A stretch of 64,000 nt of DNA from Prochlorococcus sp. AG-402-A21 (GCA_003279655.1 QCHI01000002.1:1-64000); one strand, 5' to 3'; counted from the first letter of the stretch, positions 15,290-23,813 are shown. Program-made: numbers and translations. Notes: generated by a model not told the origin, from the sequence alone.

Positions 15290-15459
15290 AAGTAGTAGAT
15301 AAACTGCCTATTTCTATTCAACCACCTACCACCGATGGGAAAAATTTGAGTACATTATTTTTTGGCTTCTTAGGAGGACTATCTGGATCAATCATTGGAA
15401 CAGGTCTGATTATTTATCTTTCAGCTAAAGAATTAATAGATTTTAAACTACTTTTTTAA
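15223..15459 (+). CDS. small membrane protein overlapping the ParA-like gene
   Basis: A 78-residue protein from ATG 15223. The N-terminal half is soluble (MPDFEALVRHQQTSRGTANE, then RLKVVDKL), and a glycine-rich membrane helix follows at about residues 45-66 (LFFGFLGGLSGSIIGTGLII). The start lies inside the ParA-like gene in another frame, giving a 67-base overlap. The RHQQxSRGTANERL stretch looks conserved from memory of picocyanobacterial genomes. It may anchor the ATPase or be its cargo; that is inference. Confidence 0.65.
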   Translation: MPDFEALVRHQQTSRGTANERLKVVDKLPISIQPPTTDGKNLSTLFFGFLGGLSGSIIGTGLIIYLSAKELIDFKLLF

Positions 15460-15500
15460 AAGTATGATTTTCAATCAAGAATTTTATATACAAATATGAT

Positions 15501-17336
15501 CTATATATTAGATCTATCTATTTTTTTTGCTATTTCTACTAGATCAAAAAAGGTTTCTGATTTCTTTAGTAGTTCCTGATAATTACCAAATGCAATTATT
15601 CTTCCATCTTTAAACTCATATATGCAATCTGATCTTTCAATGGTAGATAATCTGTGAGCAATTGTTACTATTGTGCATCGTCTACCTATAATTTCAATAG
15701 CATCCATTACTTCTGCTTCTGTTTTATTATCTAAGGCGCTAGTTGCTTCATCTAAAACTAATAATTTTGATTGCCTATAAAAAGCTCTTGCTATGGCCAA
15801 TCTCTGCCTTTGTCCCCCAGATAATCTGATGCCATTATCACCAACAGGTGTATATAAACCCATTGGCATCTCTGAGACTAATTCAGCTAGTTGAGCTGCC
15901 TTAAGTGCATCCCATACTCGTTGATTATCTACTAATTCTTTATCTAATCCATATGCAATATTTTCAATGATATTGCTATTTAATAAAGTAATAGATTGTG
16001 GGACATAAGCGCAACAATCCTGCCACGCAGGTACCTCAGTATTGTTAACTTCTACTCCATCTAATAATAGTTTTCCATTTGTCGGTCTAAGAAGACATAA
16101 TAATTGATTAGCGGTTGTGGTTTTTCCACTTCCAGTTTCTCCAACAAAAGCAATTCTTGAACCAATAGGGATAGTTAGATTTATATCTTTTAAAGTGTAT
16201 TGATCACTGTTCGGATATTTATAACTCAGTCTTTCAAGTTTTATATTGCTTCTAGGCTCAATTCCTTTTTTTGTGGGAACGCCTATTGATCTTTTAGTTA
16301 GCCTGATAGATGGAAGTTCTATCAATTTCAGTATTTCTTCTAAATCAGGTATTGATGCACGCATAGAAGTTAATGCTCTAAAGGAATCTTGTAAAGGAGG
16401 GGTTAGTTTTAGTGCCGCTACAGCAATTGTTGCTAAGAATGGAACTATTTCAATAAGTTTTGAATCGCTTTGCCCTGTTGTATACGGAAAAAGACCAATA
16501 GCAAAAATCAATGTAATACCAAAAGGCTCGATTAATGATCTAGGGAATTCTGGTAATACTTCCGCTTTCCAAATAAAAGGGAAAGAGGTTTGACCTGCTA
16601 CTTTGTATCTCTTCTCAAAATATGATTCTGAGCCGGTAAGGTGTACATCGATAATTGTTCTCATTGATTCAGTTAAAATATTATTTGTTTCTTTCTCTAA
16701 CTTGATTCTTTGGCGAGCAGAGGATCTTATAAAGGGTGTTACAAATAATGAAATAAATATATAAAAAACCAAAAGACTGATTATTAAATATAGAGCTATT
16801 GACTTAGCTATAAAAAGAACAGCAATACATATAAAAGTAATCACACATAACCCACTAGAAATTTGAAGGATTGGTCTGACTAGGAATTCTGAGACTCTAG
16901 AAATATTGATCAAAACTTTTGATGATAAATCAGATTTTTTCTTGTTCAAGAAGAATTCATATGGTTGAGATAGTAATTTTTTCTGCGCTAGTTCTGATAA
17001 ATCTTGCCAAATTGCTACTCGAAGTCGTTCTTGGGCTGCTTTAAGAAATAATTTAGAAAATGATGCCAGCCAATTCATTCCTATATATACGATGACCAGA
17101 CTCACAACTTTTGTTTTGGGGTCGTCAGGTATAAAATTTTGAAATGGTAAGGCCGGTTGATTAGGTTGCCCTATGAAAATTGTAAATAATCTAGAAACTA
17201 TGCCAACTACAATGACATCTACTAAACCTGTCAAGGCTGCTACAGGGATTAATTTTATGAGTGACCTTCTTCTTCTAACTGGCAGAGCCTTGAGTAGGCG
17301 CACTATTAGATGATATGTTTTGCTTTTGCCAATCAT
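15501..17336 (-). CDS. ABC exporter (fused membrane and ATPase domains)
   Basis: A 611-residue protein from ATG 17336. Residues 20-330 hold about six membrane segments of an ABC type-1 exporter. The C-terminal ATPase has Walker A GETGSGKTT, signature LSGGQRQRLAIARA, Walker B LLVLDEATSALD and the H-loop IAHRLS. It is of the MsbA/PglK/HepA type and would work as a homodimer to flip or export a lipid-linked or hydrophobic substrate. A glycosyltransferase and a coiled-coil membrane protein lie just upstream, so an oligosaccharide or lipid-linked glycan is a reasonable guess. Confidence 0.85.
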   Translation of the reverse strand: MIGKSKTYHLIVRLLKALPVRRRRSLIKLIPVAALTGLVDVIVVGIVSRLFTIFIGQPNQPALPFQNFIPDDPKTKVVSLVIVYIGMNWLASFSKLFLKAAQERLRVAIWQDLSELAQKKLLSQPYEFFLNKKKSDLSSKVLINISRVSEFLVRPILQISSGLCVITFICIAVLFIAKSIALYLIISLLVFYIFISLFVTPFIRSSARQRIKLEKETNNILTESMRTIIDVHLTGSESYFEKRYKVAGQTSFPFIWKAEVLPEFPRSLIEPFGITLIFAIGLFPYTTGQSDSKLIEIVPFLATIAVAALKLTPPLQDSFRALTSMRASIPDLEEILKLIELPSIRLTKRSIGVPTKKGIEPRSNIKLERLSYKYPNSDQYTLKDINLTIPIGSRIAFVGETGSGKTTTANQLLCLLRPTNGKLLLDGVEVNNTEVPAWQDCCAYVPQSITLLNSNIIENIAYGLDKELVDNQRVWDALKAAQLAELVSEMPMGLYTPVGDNGIRLSGGQRQRLAIARAFYRQSKLLVLDEATSALDNKTEAEVMDAIEIIGRRCTIVTIAHRLSTIERSDCIYEFKDGRIIAFGNYQELLKKSETFFDLVEIAKKIDRSNI

Positions 17337-17526
17337 TATATGAAATTACTTAACTTTGAGAAATTATTTATGTTGATTAAGCCAGTTCTTTGGGTGTTTG
17401 GTTATGAGGTGTGAATGCCTACGCTATTTTAGTATTAAAAAAAATTTTGGAAAAGTTCTTTATATAGAATATTAAATATATTTAAATTTGAAAATGATTC
17501 ATGGTTAATTTATATCAATCGATAGA

Positions 17527-18039
17527 TTAATATCTTTTTGTTGCTATTAAATAGCCAAAGAGGGTTAAGATCAAAATTGGTAGTAAATAAATAATAATCA
17601 TAAAACCAGATAAGAAGATAAATAGAATTAAGATGCTAAAAAATCCTATTAATATAATTCTCAGAAATCTTTTTGTTTGATTTAGCCAAAAAATACCTTT
17701 AAGCTTTTCTAGATTGATTTCTAATTCTCTTCGCCTAAGATATAACTCTTTGAGTTGTTTTTTATGCCAATAAATTGAGTCCTCTAATTTTGTTTTGTAC
17801 ATATTTTGACCAAATTTTTCAATAAAATTATTTGATTTTGATAAATTGGACCGTAATTTTACAATTTGTGCGTCAACTAAAGCTTTGCTATTCTCTGATA
17901 TTTTTTGATCTATTTTTAATATTTCAGTATTAATTTGATCTTGCAATATAAACTTTTTATTGGAATTATACTGAATAATCTCGTTACTACTATTTTTCTT
18001 ATATTGAAAAAATTTATAAAAAAAGTCTGCTCTCAACAT
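17527..18039 (-). CDS. coiled-coil membrane protein, hypothetical
   Basis: A 170-residue protein from ATG 18039. A long charged helical region (about residues 30-115, with DQKISENSKALVDAQIVKL and KKQLKELYLRRRELEINLEK) likely forms a coiled coil, and two membrane segments follow at about 123-165 (IILIGFFSILILFIFLSGF, IIYLLPILILTLFGYL). It is divergent to the glycosyltransferase at 18088 (48 bases apart) and upstream of the ABC exporter, so it may join a glycan export complex. No family is recognised. Confidence 0.6.
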   Translation of the reverse strand: MLRADFFYKFFQYKKNSSNEIIQYNSNKKFILQDQINTEILKIDQKISENSKALVDAQIVKLRSNLSKSNNFIEKFGQNMYKTKLEDSIYWHKKQLKELYLRRRELEINLEKLKGIFWLNQTKRFLRIILIGFFSILILFIFLSGFMIIIYLLPILILTLFGYLIATKRY

Positions 18040-18087
18040 TTTATTTACTATTATCTAAGATAGATTCATTATAAAAATATTATAACA

Positions 18088-19152
18088 ATGACTTCTATAG
18101 TTTTTAACGGTAGCTACATAACAAAAAAGAATACTGGTATTGGAGTTGTTTCCGAGGGGTTGCTTCACTCATTATCAGACCAGAAAATGACTACACTGAT
18201 TCCAAAGGATATAGGAATCAGAGGTGATATTTATATACCCAACAACTTATCTCCAGGTCATGGTTGCATAAGTCATTTGAGACGATTGTATTGGCTTCAA
18301 AAATCTGTTCCAAAATTAATGAAAGATTCAAATGCTGAATATTTTCTATCACCATTATTAGAAATCCCATTATTTACTGGTATTAAAACTATTGTTTTGG
18401 CTCATGATTTAATACCAATTCGGTATCCTTCTGTATCATTTTTAACTTTATATTATTTAATTTATATACCTTTAGTTTTAAAACAATCAAAGGTAATTCT
18501 ATGTAACTCCATTTGTACTGCTAATGATTTGCATAGGTTTTATCATGTGCCAAGGCATAAATTATATCCAATCAAATTAGGATTTAATCATAAGAAGTTT
18601 TATCCAATTTCTAAAACAAGACAAAGATTCTTTCTTATTCTCGGTAGACATAATCCACATAAAAATCTGGAAAGGGTTGTAAAAGCATTCGCATATTCCA
18701 AAATTGATAATTATAAGCTTGTTTTTGTTGGTCCTTTTGATAAAAGATATACACCCAGTCTTATAAAACTAATTGAAGACTTGAATCTTAGTCATGTATG
18801 CGAGTGGAAAGATTGGATTGAAGACGATGAGAAATTATCATTATTAAATGCTTGTCACGCGCTTATTATTGCGAGTCTTTGGGAGGGATTTGGTCTACCA
18901 GCACTAGAGGCAATGGCTTGTGCTACTCCTGTTATAGCCTCTGAAAGAGGAGCCCTTCCTGAAGTTTTAGGTGATTATGGGTATTTGATCAACCCATTCA
19001 ATATTCAATCAATAGCTTCTGCGATGAAAGCAGTTATAAATGACAAAAAATGCTTCGAAAAAGCTCTTCGAGCAGGTCCATCACGAGCTGAGTCTTTTAA
19101 TTGGTTGAATACAGCGAGGAAAATAGAAAAAATTATTCATGACATAGATTAA
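18088..19152 (+). CDS. family 4 glycosyltransferase
   Basis: A 354-residue protein from ATG 18088. The C-terminal half has the GT-B signature of GT4 enzymes: FLILGRHNPHKNLERVVKAF, then SLWEGFGLPALEAMACATPV followed by IASERGALPEVLGD (the E-x7-E motif binding the nucleotide sugar). The N-terminal half has VLAHDLIPIRYP and CNSICTANDL. Such mannosyl- or rhamnosyl-type transferases build surface polysaccharides or glycolipids in the cytoplasm. Donor and acceptor are unknown; the nearby ABC exporter may move the product. Confidence 0.85.
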   Translation: MTSIVFNGSYITKKNTGIGVVSEGLLHSLSDQKMTTLIPKDIGIRGDIYIPNNLSPGHGCISHLRRLYWLQKSVPKLMKDSNAEYFLSPLLEIPLFTGIKTIVLAHDLIPIRYPSVSFLTLYYLIYIPLVLKQSKVILCNSICTANDLHRFYHVPRHKLYPIKLGFNHKKFYPISKTRQRFFLILGRHNPHKNLERVVKAFAYSKIDNYKLVFVGPFDKRYTPSLIKLIEDLNLSHVCEWKDWIEDDEKLSLLNACHALIIASLWEGFGLPALEAMACATPVIASERGALPEVLGDYGYLINPFNIQSIASAMKAVINDKKCFEKALRAGPSRAESFNWLNTARKIEKIIHDID

Positions 19153-19326
19153 TTTTTTTAAGTTATATCAGAATAATGCAATTTAGATTATATAATATAT
19201 TTAAAGTATTGAATTATTTTTATTATTTTTTTAATTATTATTTAGATTTATAGAACTTATTTTTCCTGATATTGTTCTTTCTTAATTATTAGCTGCTATC
19301 ATATCTTTCAAAGTCTAATTTTAGGT

Positions 19327-19500
19327 ATGCCAACTAAAAAATCTAAAAAAAAAATAACTCCTAAAATTGTTGATATAGTCGAAGAGAAAACAACAACACC
19401 TAGAACTGCAAAAATTGTCCTCTTTGTATTTGGCGTAGGTCCTTTAATTCTTATGTGTTTGTTTTTATTCTCAAATGGTTTTTTTAACTCTCCTCGGTAA
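19327..19500 (+). CDS. small basic single-pass membrane protein
   Basis: A 57-residue frame from ATG 19327 to TAA 19500. The N-terminus is strongly basic (MPTKKSKKKITPK), and one membrane helix follows at about residues 30-50 (IVLFVFGVGPLILMCLFLF). The layout resembles small cyanobacterial proteins with a cytosolic lysine-rich head. Conservation is likely but unproven; function unknown. Confidence 0.6.
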   Translation: MPTKKSKKKITPKIVDIVEEKTTTPRTAKIVLFVFGVGPLILMCLFLFSNGFFNSPR

Positions 19501-19668
19501 TTTTCTGATCTTAGAATGAGAAAGCATCAATATTTTTGGATGAAGAGATAAGCTCTTAATGGCTTAATTTTTTTATGTCTTCTTTTTATAACATGATTTG
19601 TTTATTGATCGATATATCGATCAACTATTTTGCATTTCTAGCTAAAGTTGGTTTTTATTGAATTACTA

Positions 19669-19986
19669 ATGCAACTCTATTTAGTTGATTGTCAATTCCC
19701 TGATATTGGTAATCAAATTGCTGCCTATAAGCAATTTGTTGAATTTTGGGAAAATGGAGAGATGTCTAAGCAAGATAAATTTGAAGGATTTGAAATGCTT
19801 TTTCGTGTTCATGCACCTGGAGAAGGTCGTGTTGTGATTCTCTGCAATGCAAAAAGTGATAAGGAACTTTTCTTGCACTTTGCGCCATGGAGAGCTCAAT
19901 TTGGTATTGACATGGAAATTACGCCAGTAATCAGTTGTCAAAACGTTGTTGATTATCACAAGGACTTGTTTGAAAAAATGTCTTAA
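19669..19986 (+). CDS. DUF3303-like protein
   Basis: A 105-residue protein from ATG 19669; an in-frame TTG seven codons earlier is less likely. It is a ferredoxin-like fold candidate: QLYLVDCQFPDIGNQIAAYK, FEGFEMLFRVHAPGEGRVVI and FLHFAPWRAQFGIDMEITPV. This order of strand-helix segments and the W-R-A-x-F-G stretch matches the DUF3303 type of small cyanobacterial protein. The role is unknown. Confidence 0.65.
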   Translation: MQLYLVDCQFPDIGNQIAAYKQFVEFWENGEMSKQDKFEGFEMLFRVHAPGEGRVVILCNAKSDKELFLHFAPWRAQFGIDMEITPVISCQNVVDYHKDLFEKMS

Positions 19987-20063
19987 ATTTATTGAACAAA
20001 TATATTAGCTATTGACTTATTAATTTTAATTCATACGTGGGCGATAAATAAGTAAAATATCAT

Positions 20064-20240
20064 TTATCTACTTGAGAGGGCATTTCCTTGTCCCCAGATA
20101 TTTTGTAATTTTGCTTTGTCTTTTAGTAATAAGATTGGAAGGCTAATTAAAATTCCTAGAGAGATTAGTGCAAAAGAGTCTGTCGTAAATCTTGCAATGC
20201 CCCATTCTGAAGATGCTAAGGCGAAAAGAGATAACTGCAT
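20064..20240 (-). CDS. small membrane protein
   Basis: A 58-residue frame from ATG 20240 to TAA 20064. The product has two hydrophobic parts, LSLFALASSEWGIA and FALISLGILISLPILLLK, followed by a hydrophilic tail (DKAKLQNIWGQGNALSS). Its protein-like character is much better than the plus-strand frame on the same DNA. It is probably a small inner-membrane or thylakoid protein. No family is recognised. Confidence 0.6.
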   Translation of the reverse strand: MQLSLFALASSEWGIARFTTDSFALISLGILISLPILLLKDKAKLQNIWGQGNALSSR

Positions 20241-20569
20241 GAAAATACCTAGTTTGAAAAATATTACCAGATCCTTTGATTCAAATTTAATTACTTATTA
20301 AAAATTATTGTATTTATCTGCTTGATAATCCATTTAGAAAAATAATTTTTTTTATCTTTTTTGAAAGCTCAATTATACGCTTTTAGATTGCCTAAAAAGG
20401 AATATTAATTTCTTTCTTTTTTTATGGATAATCTCTCATTTTTAGTCATTTCATGGATTTCAATTTATTCTTCAAGAGGATTGAGCATGATTTAGAAGAG
20501 AGCTTTGGAATTTGATCTAACTTGAATTAGTCTCAAAAAAATATTGACTGGGTTCTATCTTTTGCAATT
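20241..20569. other. intergenic stretch before the tmRNA terminator
   Basis: About 330 AT-rich bases. The only frame of note is a 23-codon plus-strand frame at 20424-20495 (MDNLSFLVISWISIYSS), too short to support. The promoter of the leftward 20240 gene should lie here. Confidence 0.35.
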
Positions 20570-20592
20570 AAAAAGGACGCCTTCCAGCGTCC
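20570..20592 (-). terminator. intrinsic terminator of the tmRNA gene
   Basis: On the minus strand, GGACGC (20592-20587) and GCGTCC (20580-20575) form a 6-bp stem with a 6-base loop, followed by five T residues (20574-20570). It lies at the end of the tmRNA coding piece. Confidence 0.85.
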
Positions 20593-20821
20593 ATGGATCA
20601 ATTGGGTAATAAGGCTGATCTAACCCCATCTCCTAAAGGATCAAGCAGCAACAGGGGCTGTTTGACGGGAGAAACTAACGATGTTGTTAGCAGTTATGGT
20701 TTTGCTCTGACCGAGCAGGCTTCAGTCACTCGCCTGATACCCCGTCGAAGCCATTGCAGCCCCATTTGATGGAGCTGAGCGGAATCGAACCGCTGTCCGA
20801 GATACTGGTGTGAATCACCTA
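20575..20821 (-). ncRNA. ssrA: tmRNA, circularly permuted (two-piece)
   Basis: Transcribed leftward, the gene begins with the 3-prime acceptor half, including the T arm (GCGGTTCGATTCCGC) and the acceptor strand CAGCTCCA ending near 20770. After about six bases comes the 5-prime half, starting GGGGCTGCAATGGCTTCGAC at 20763. GGGGCTG pairs with CAGCTCC, with the G3-U70 wobble recognised by alanyl-tRNA synthetase. Thus the mature ends lie inside the gene and processing gives two RNAs, as known for picocyanobacteria. It frees stalled ribosomes together with SmpB. The 5-prime end of the precursor is only approximate; a 7-bp hairpin lies at 20822-20838. Confidence 0.93.
20641..20691 (-). other. tmRNA tag-peptide reading frame
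   Basis: Within the coding piece, GCT at 20691 starts the tag frame ANNIVSFSRQTAPVAA, which ends with TGA at 20641. The C-terminal VAA matches the protease-recognition end of bacterial ssrA tags, and the whole tag closely resembles known Prochlorococcus tags. The resume alanine is assigned by analogy. Confidence 0.88.
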
Positions 20822-20920
20822 GTCTGTTAAAAACAGACAAATATATTCTGACAGATCTTTTGGAATTAATCGATTAGTGTTTAAACAATCTTTTGATCAT
20901 TTTTTAATTAATTAAACATA

Positions 20921-22045
20921 ATGAAACTTGTTGCATCCATATCACAAGGTCTGGAAAAAGAGGGTGCAAAAGAGTTGATGGAACTTGGTGCTAAATCAGT
21001 TAAAGCTTCAAGAAGACACATATTATTTGAAGCTGATATGGCTTGTTTATTCAGAATACATTTAAGGGCTCGCTTGTCTTTTAGATTTTTAAGAGAGCTT
21101 GCCAGATTTCCTTGTGATGGTCCTCAAGCACTTTATAGCGGGATTCAAAGCGCAATTGATTGGGGAAATTGGCTTCATCCCATGCAAAGTTTTCGAGTAG
21201 ATGTTACTGGATTTGGAGAACGATTATCACATACTCATTTCACGGCTTTGCAGGTGAAAAATGCAATTATTGATTTACAAAGAGAAAGATGGGGTTTGCG
21301 TTCAAGTATTGATTTAAACAATCCAGATATTTGTTTGCATTTGCATTTGGCAAATTATCAAGCCGTTTTAAGCGTTGATGGTAGTAACTCGAGTCTTCAC
21401 AAAAGAGGATATAGACCAGCTGTTGGAATAGCTCCGATTAAGGAGACATTAGCTGCAGGTTTAATGCGAATGACTGAGTGGGATGGGACTAATCATTTGG
21501 TAGATCCATTATGCGGTTCTGGAACATTTTTGATTGAAGCAGTGAGTATGCTGGTTGGCATTGCATCTGGTTTGGATAGACAATTTCTCTTTAAAAATTG
21601 GCCCGATTTTGATAACTCTTTTTGGGATAAAGAATTAAGAATGGCACAGAAGATCAAACCTTTAAATAAGAAATTACCTAAAATTATTGGATGTGAAGTT
21701 GATGAAATGATTGCCAACTCTGCTAGGGATAATGTTAGTAAAGCTGGATTAGAAAATTATATAGAAATCATCAACTGTTCTTTTCAAGAATTACAATTAC
21801 CTCCTGGATTAGGATTGTTGGTTTGTAATCCTCCTTATGGGAAAAGAATAGGAGATGCAAATGCACTACCTCATCTTTATAAACAATTAGGTGAATATTG
21901 CAAAAAACAAGCCTCTGGATGGGATCTTTGGTTGCTTAATGGGAATCCAAAACTAAGTAAATATTTAGGTATGAAAGCAAGTCGACGTTTTCAAGTAAAT
22001 AACGGTTCAATTGACTGCCGATGGTTGAATTATAAAATTAAATAA
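20921..22045 (+). CDS. rlmL: THUMP-domain 23S rRNA guanine-N2 methyltransferase (RlmL-type)
   Basis: A 374-residue protein from ATG 20921. The N-terminal part (residues 1-155) fits a ferredoxin-like plus THUMP RNA-binding region (LVASISQGLEKEGAKELMEL, FRVDVTGFGERLSHTHFTAL). The C-terminal Rossmann domain has DPLCGSGTFLIEAV for S-adenosylmethionine and the catalytic LLVCNPPYGKRIGD. This matches the N-terminal RlmL half that methylates 23S rRNA at G2445, without the fused RlmK part found in enteric bacteria. The exact target base is inferred from the family. Confidence 0.85.
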   Translation: MKLVASISQGLEKEGAKELMELGAKSVKASRRHILFEADMACLFRIHLRARLSFRFLRELARFPCDGPQALYSGIQSAIDWGNWLHPMQSFRVDVTGFGERLSHTHFTALQVKNAIIDLQRERWGLRSSIDLNNPDICLHLHLANYQAVLSVDGSNSSLHKRGYRPAVGIAPIKETLAAGLMRMTEWDGTNHLVDPLCGSGTFLIEAVSMLVGIASGLDRQFLFKNWPDFDNSFWDKELRMAQKIKPLNKKLPKIIGCEVDEMIANSARDNVSKAGLENYIEIINCSFQELQLPPGLGLLVCNPPYGKRIGDANALPHLYKQLGEYCKKQASGWDLWLLNGNPKLSKYLGMKASRRFQVNNGSIDCRWLNYKIK

Positions 22046-22046
22046 T

Positions 22047-22433
22047 TTAATTTTTCCCTAAAACTGCTTTTGTAGTTTTTGCAATTCCTTCCAATGTGTC
22101 TGGAAGGTAAGGCCCTTTTGCCAGATATCCCCCAATTCTGAGACTTATCCCAGCTAATACAAGATTGATAAAAACTAAAATTAAAATTGTTGATTTGTTA
22201 TCTATTTCAAGCAAGTCTCTTAGCCAATATCCAAGAATTAATTCAGACCCAAGTAAGGCAAATAACATTAACACTCCTCCAGTAATTAGGAAAATGACAC
22301 CACTGATCAGGCGGCGTTTTTCTCTGTCCATTTCTTGGAGCGCAATGCGGACATGAAGATCCATTACTGAACTGGCTAATGCAGTAACTCTTGCAGCAGC
22401 TCCTATTCCTTTTTTGCGTTCTGAGTTGGTCAT
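22047..22433 (-). CDS. holin-like membrane protein (DUF1469 type)
   Basis: A 128-residue protein from ATG 22433. It starts with a helix (GIGAAARVTALASSVMDLHV, RIALQEMDREKRRLI) and has two membrane hairpins, at about residues 42-66 (GVIFLITGGVLMLFALLGSE) and 82-105 (STILILVFINLVLAGISL). The pattern matches the so-called phage-holin family DUF1469 (Actinobacterial Holin-X), which in cyanobacteria is chromosomal and has no known lytic role. Its start overlaps the stop of the upstream gene by one base, so the two form an operon. Confidence 0.75.
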   Translation of the reverse strand: MTNSERKKGIGAAARVTALASSVMDLHVRIALQEMDREKRRLISGVIFLITGGVLMLFALLGSELILGYWLRDLLEIDNKSTILILVFINLVLAGISLRIGGYLAKGPYLPDTLEGIAKTTKAVLGKN

Positions 22434-22897
22434 TAATGTCTTCTACCTCCACCAAGCAGTATGCCAAATAAAACCCCAATTCCAGCAGCTATGCCTATGG
22501 CTAAAAGGGGCCTTTTTCTTACTGGCTTCTCAATTCGTGGTCTTAAGGTGCTGTTTAACTCATCTAGAAGGTCTTCAAGCTGTTTTTCGAGAGGCTCCAA
22601 AGACTCTGCTAGTCCTCTAGTTGTATCAGTTGCAGAATGAAAAATTTCTTCTAGTTGTTCTTGTACTCCAAAACTGTTTTTCCCTGAATGTACAGATATA
22701 ACATTGATTAAATCATCGAGACTTCCTTTAGTAGCTTCTAATGTCTGTTTAGCTAAATCTGGCCATCGCTCTTGAATTTTTGGCAATAAATTATCAAATT
22801 GCTCATTGAACCATTGCTCTGGAGACTTTTCAGTAATAGCTTCTTCAGCTTCTACTGAATTTGGTGAAGAAGAGGGTGAGGAATTCACTGATTCCAT
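22433..22897 (-). CDS. DUF883-like membrane-anchored protein
   Basis: A 154-residue protein from ATG 22897. A serine-rich N-terminus is followed by long amphipathic helices (about residues 28-120, with EEIFHSATDTTRGLAESLEP and LEKQLEDLLDELNSTLRPRI) and a glycine-rich C-terminal membrane helix (LLAIGIAAGIGVLFGILLGG) ending in basic residues. This is the layout of the YqjD/ElaB (DUF883) type, which binds ribosomes in E. coli. In this operon it precedes the holin-like gene, as YqjD does YqjE. The assignment is structural, not by a strong motif. Confidence 0.7.
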   Translation of the reverse strand: MESVNSSPSSSPNSVEAEEAITEKSPEQWFNEQFDNLLPKIQERWPDLAKQTLEATKGSLDDLINVISVHSGKNSFGVQEQLEEIFHSATDTTRGLAESLEPLEKQLEDLLDELNSTLRPRIEKPVRKRPLLAIGIAAGIGVLFGILLGGGRRH

Positions 22898-23114
22898 AAA
22901 CCTAAAGGTTTATTAAAGAATAGAGAGATATTGGCCTAATAGAAACCCCCTTGATTTAATTCAATTTTGAAAGATGGCTTAAAAGAAAGCTTTTTTGGAG
23001 TTTTAAATGTTTGTAGTCCAAAATTTCATAAGGATTTTTCGTCGTCTTTGCTTACAAATATTGCTATTCGAATACTTATAGTGCTAAACGTCATTGATAT
23101 CTTCTTTATAACCC

Positions 23115-23252
23115 ATGGGCGTCGGAATCTCATCAATGGTTTTTGCTTCTAATACAATCCCTACTGATTTTGGCCTAGTTTTAGCTGCAATAGCAGGTGC
23201 TGGAAGCCTTCTTTTAATTGCTTTGAGGTTTGTGCCTGAGGCTAAAAGCTAA
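23115..23252 (+). CDS. small single-pass membrane protein
   Basis: A 45-residue frame from ATG 23115 to TAA 23252. It has a hydrophobic core (DFGLVLAAIAGAGSLLLIAL) and a short charged tail (RFVPEAKS). The glycine- and alanine-rich helix resembles small photosynthetic membrane subunits. The longer overlapping frame in another phase at 22967 is less credible. Function unknown. Confidence 0.6.
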   Translation: MGVGISSMVFASNTIPTDFGLVLAAIAGAGSLLLIALRFVPEAKS

Positions 23253-23348
23253 AAAACTTTTCGTTCAGCAATTCCTATTGAGGAGAATATCTATCTCCTG
23301 AATAGCTTTTTATGGAATTTTCCTGTTTAGTTTTTTCATATTTTTCAA

Positions 23349-23750
23349 TTGAGTAATCTTGGTGAAAAAAAAGTTTATAGATGGGTTTTGTTAAAACACA
23401 TTGGATCACCAGATGACATTAAGGGTATCCATTTTGATTTGTTGTTAGAAGATAAAGAATTTTGCAGAACTTGGCGCTTAAGTGATATTCCCTTATTGAA
23501 TGGACCTTATGTGGATTCCGTTTGCATCCAACCTCACGATCTTTATTGGCTTGATGTCGAAGAAAAGGTTGTTTCAGGTAATAGAGGAGTTGCAACAAGA
23601 ATCAAGCAAGGTATTATTTTGCAATCTTTTCCATCAGTTGAAGTTAGTGCTATAAATTTGCCGCTGGTATGGGACAAGCTTGAAGTGGCTTTGGTAATAG
23701 ATGAAAATGGTTGCAGAATTTTCAACGAAAAAAGTAAATATTTCTTCTAA
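23349..23750 (+). CDS. conserved hypothetical protein with a phosphoesterase-like motif
   Basis: A 133-residue protein from TTG 23349. The motif GIHFDLLLEDKEFCRTWRL resembles the H-x-D-x-x-L-E core of the 3-prime-phosphoesterase domain found in LigD, and the opening YRWVLLKHIGSP also resembles that fold. Length is right for the single domain. No ligase or Ku gene is nearby. Whether it processes DNA ends, or the fold has been reused, is unknown. The resemblance was judged by eye and is weak to moderate. Confidence 0.6.
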   Translation: MSNLGEKKVYRWVLLKHIGSPDDIKGIHFDLLLEDKEFCRTWRLSDIPLLNGPYVDSVCIQPHDLYWLDVEEKVVSGNRGVATRIKQGIILQSFPSVEVSAINLPLVWDKLEVALVIDENGCRIFNEKSKYFF

Positions 23751-23813
23751 GATGGAAGGACTTGAGTTTCTCTGATATTTCGCTAACGTCATTCATATTG
23801 TGGATGCATTCTG

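Noticed and set aside
20116-20301. Plus-strand frame of 61 codons
   Set aside because: The minus strand of the same DNA encodes a much more protein-like small membrane protein (20064-20240); the plus-strand product is low in hydrophobic pattern and looks like its shadow.
22967-23152. Plus-strand frame of 61 codons between the DUF883-like gene and 23115
   Set aside because: It overlaps the start of the better-supported 45-residue membrane protein at 23115, and has no binding site or recognisable pattern.
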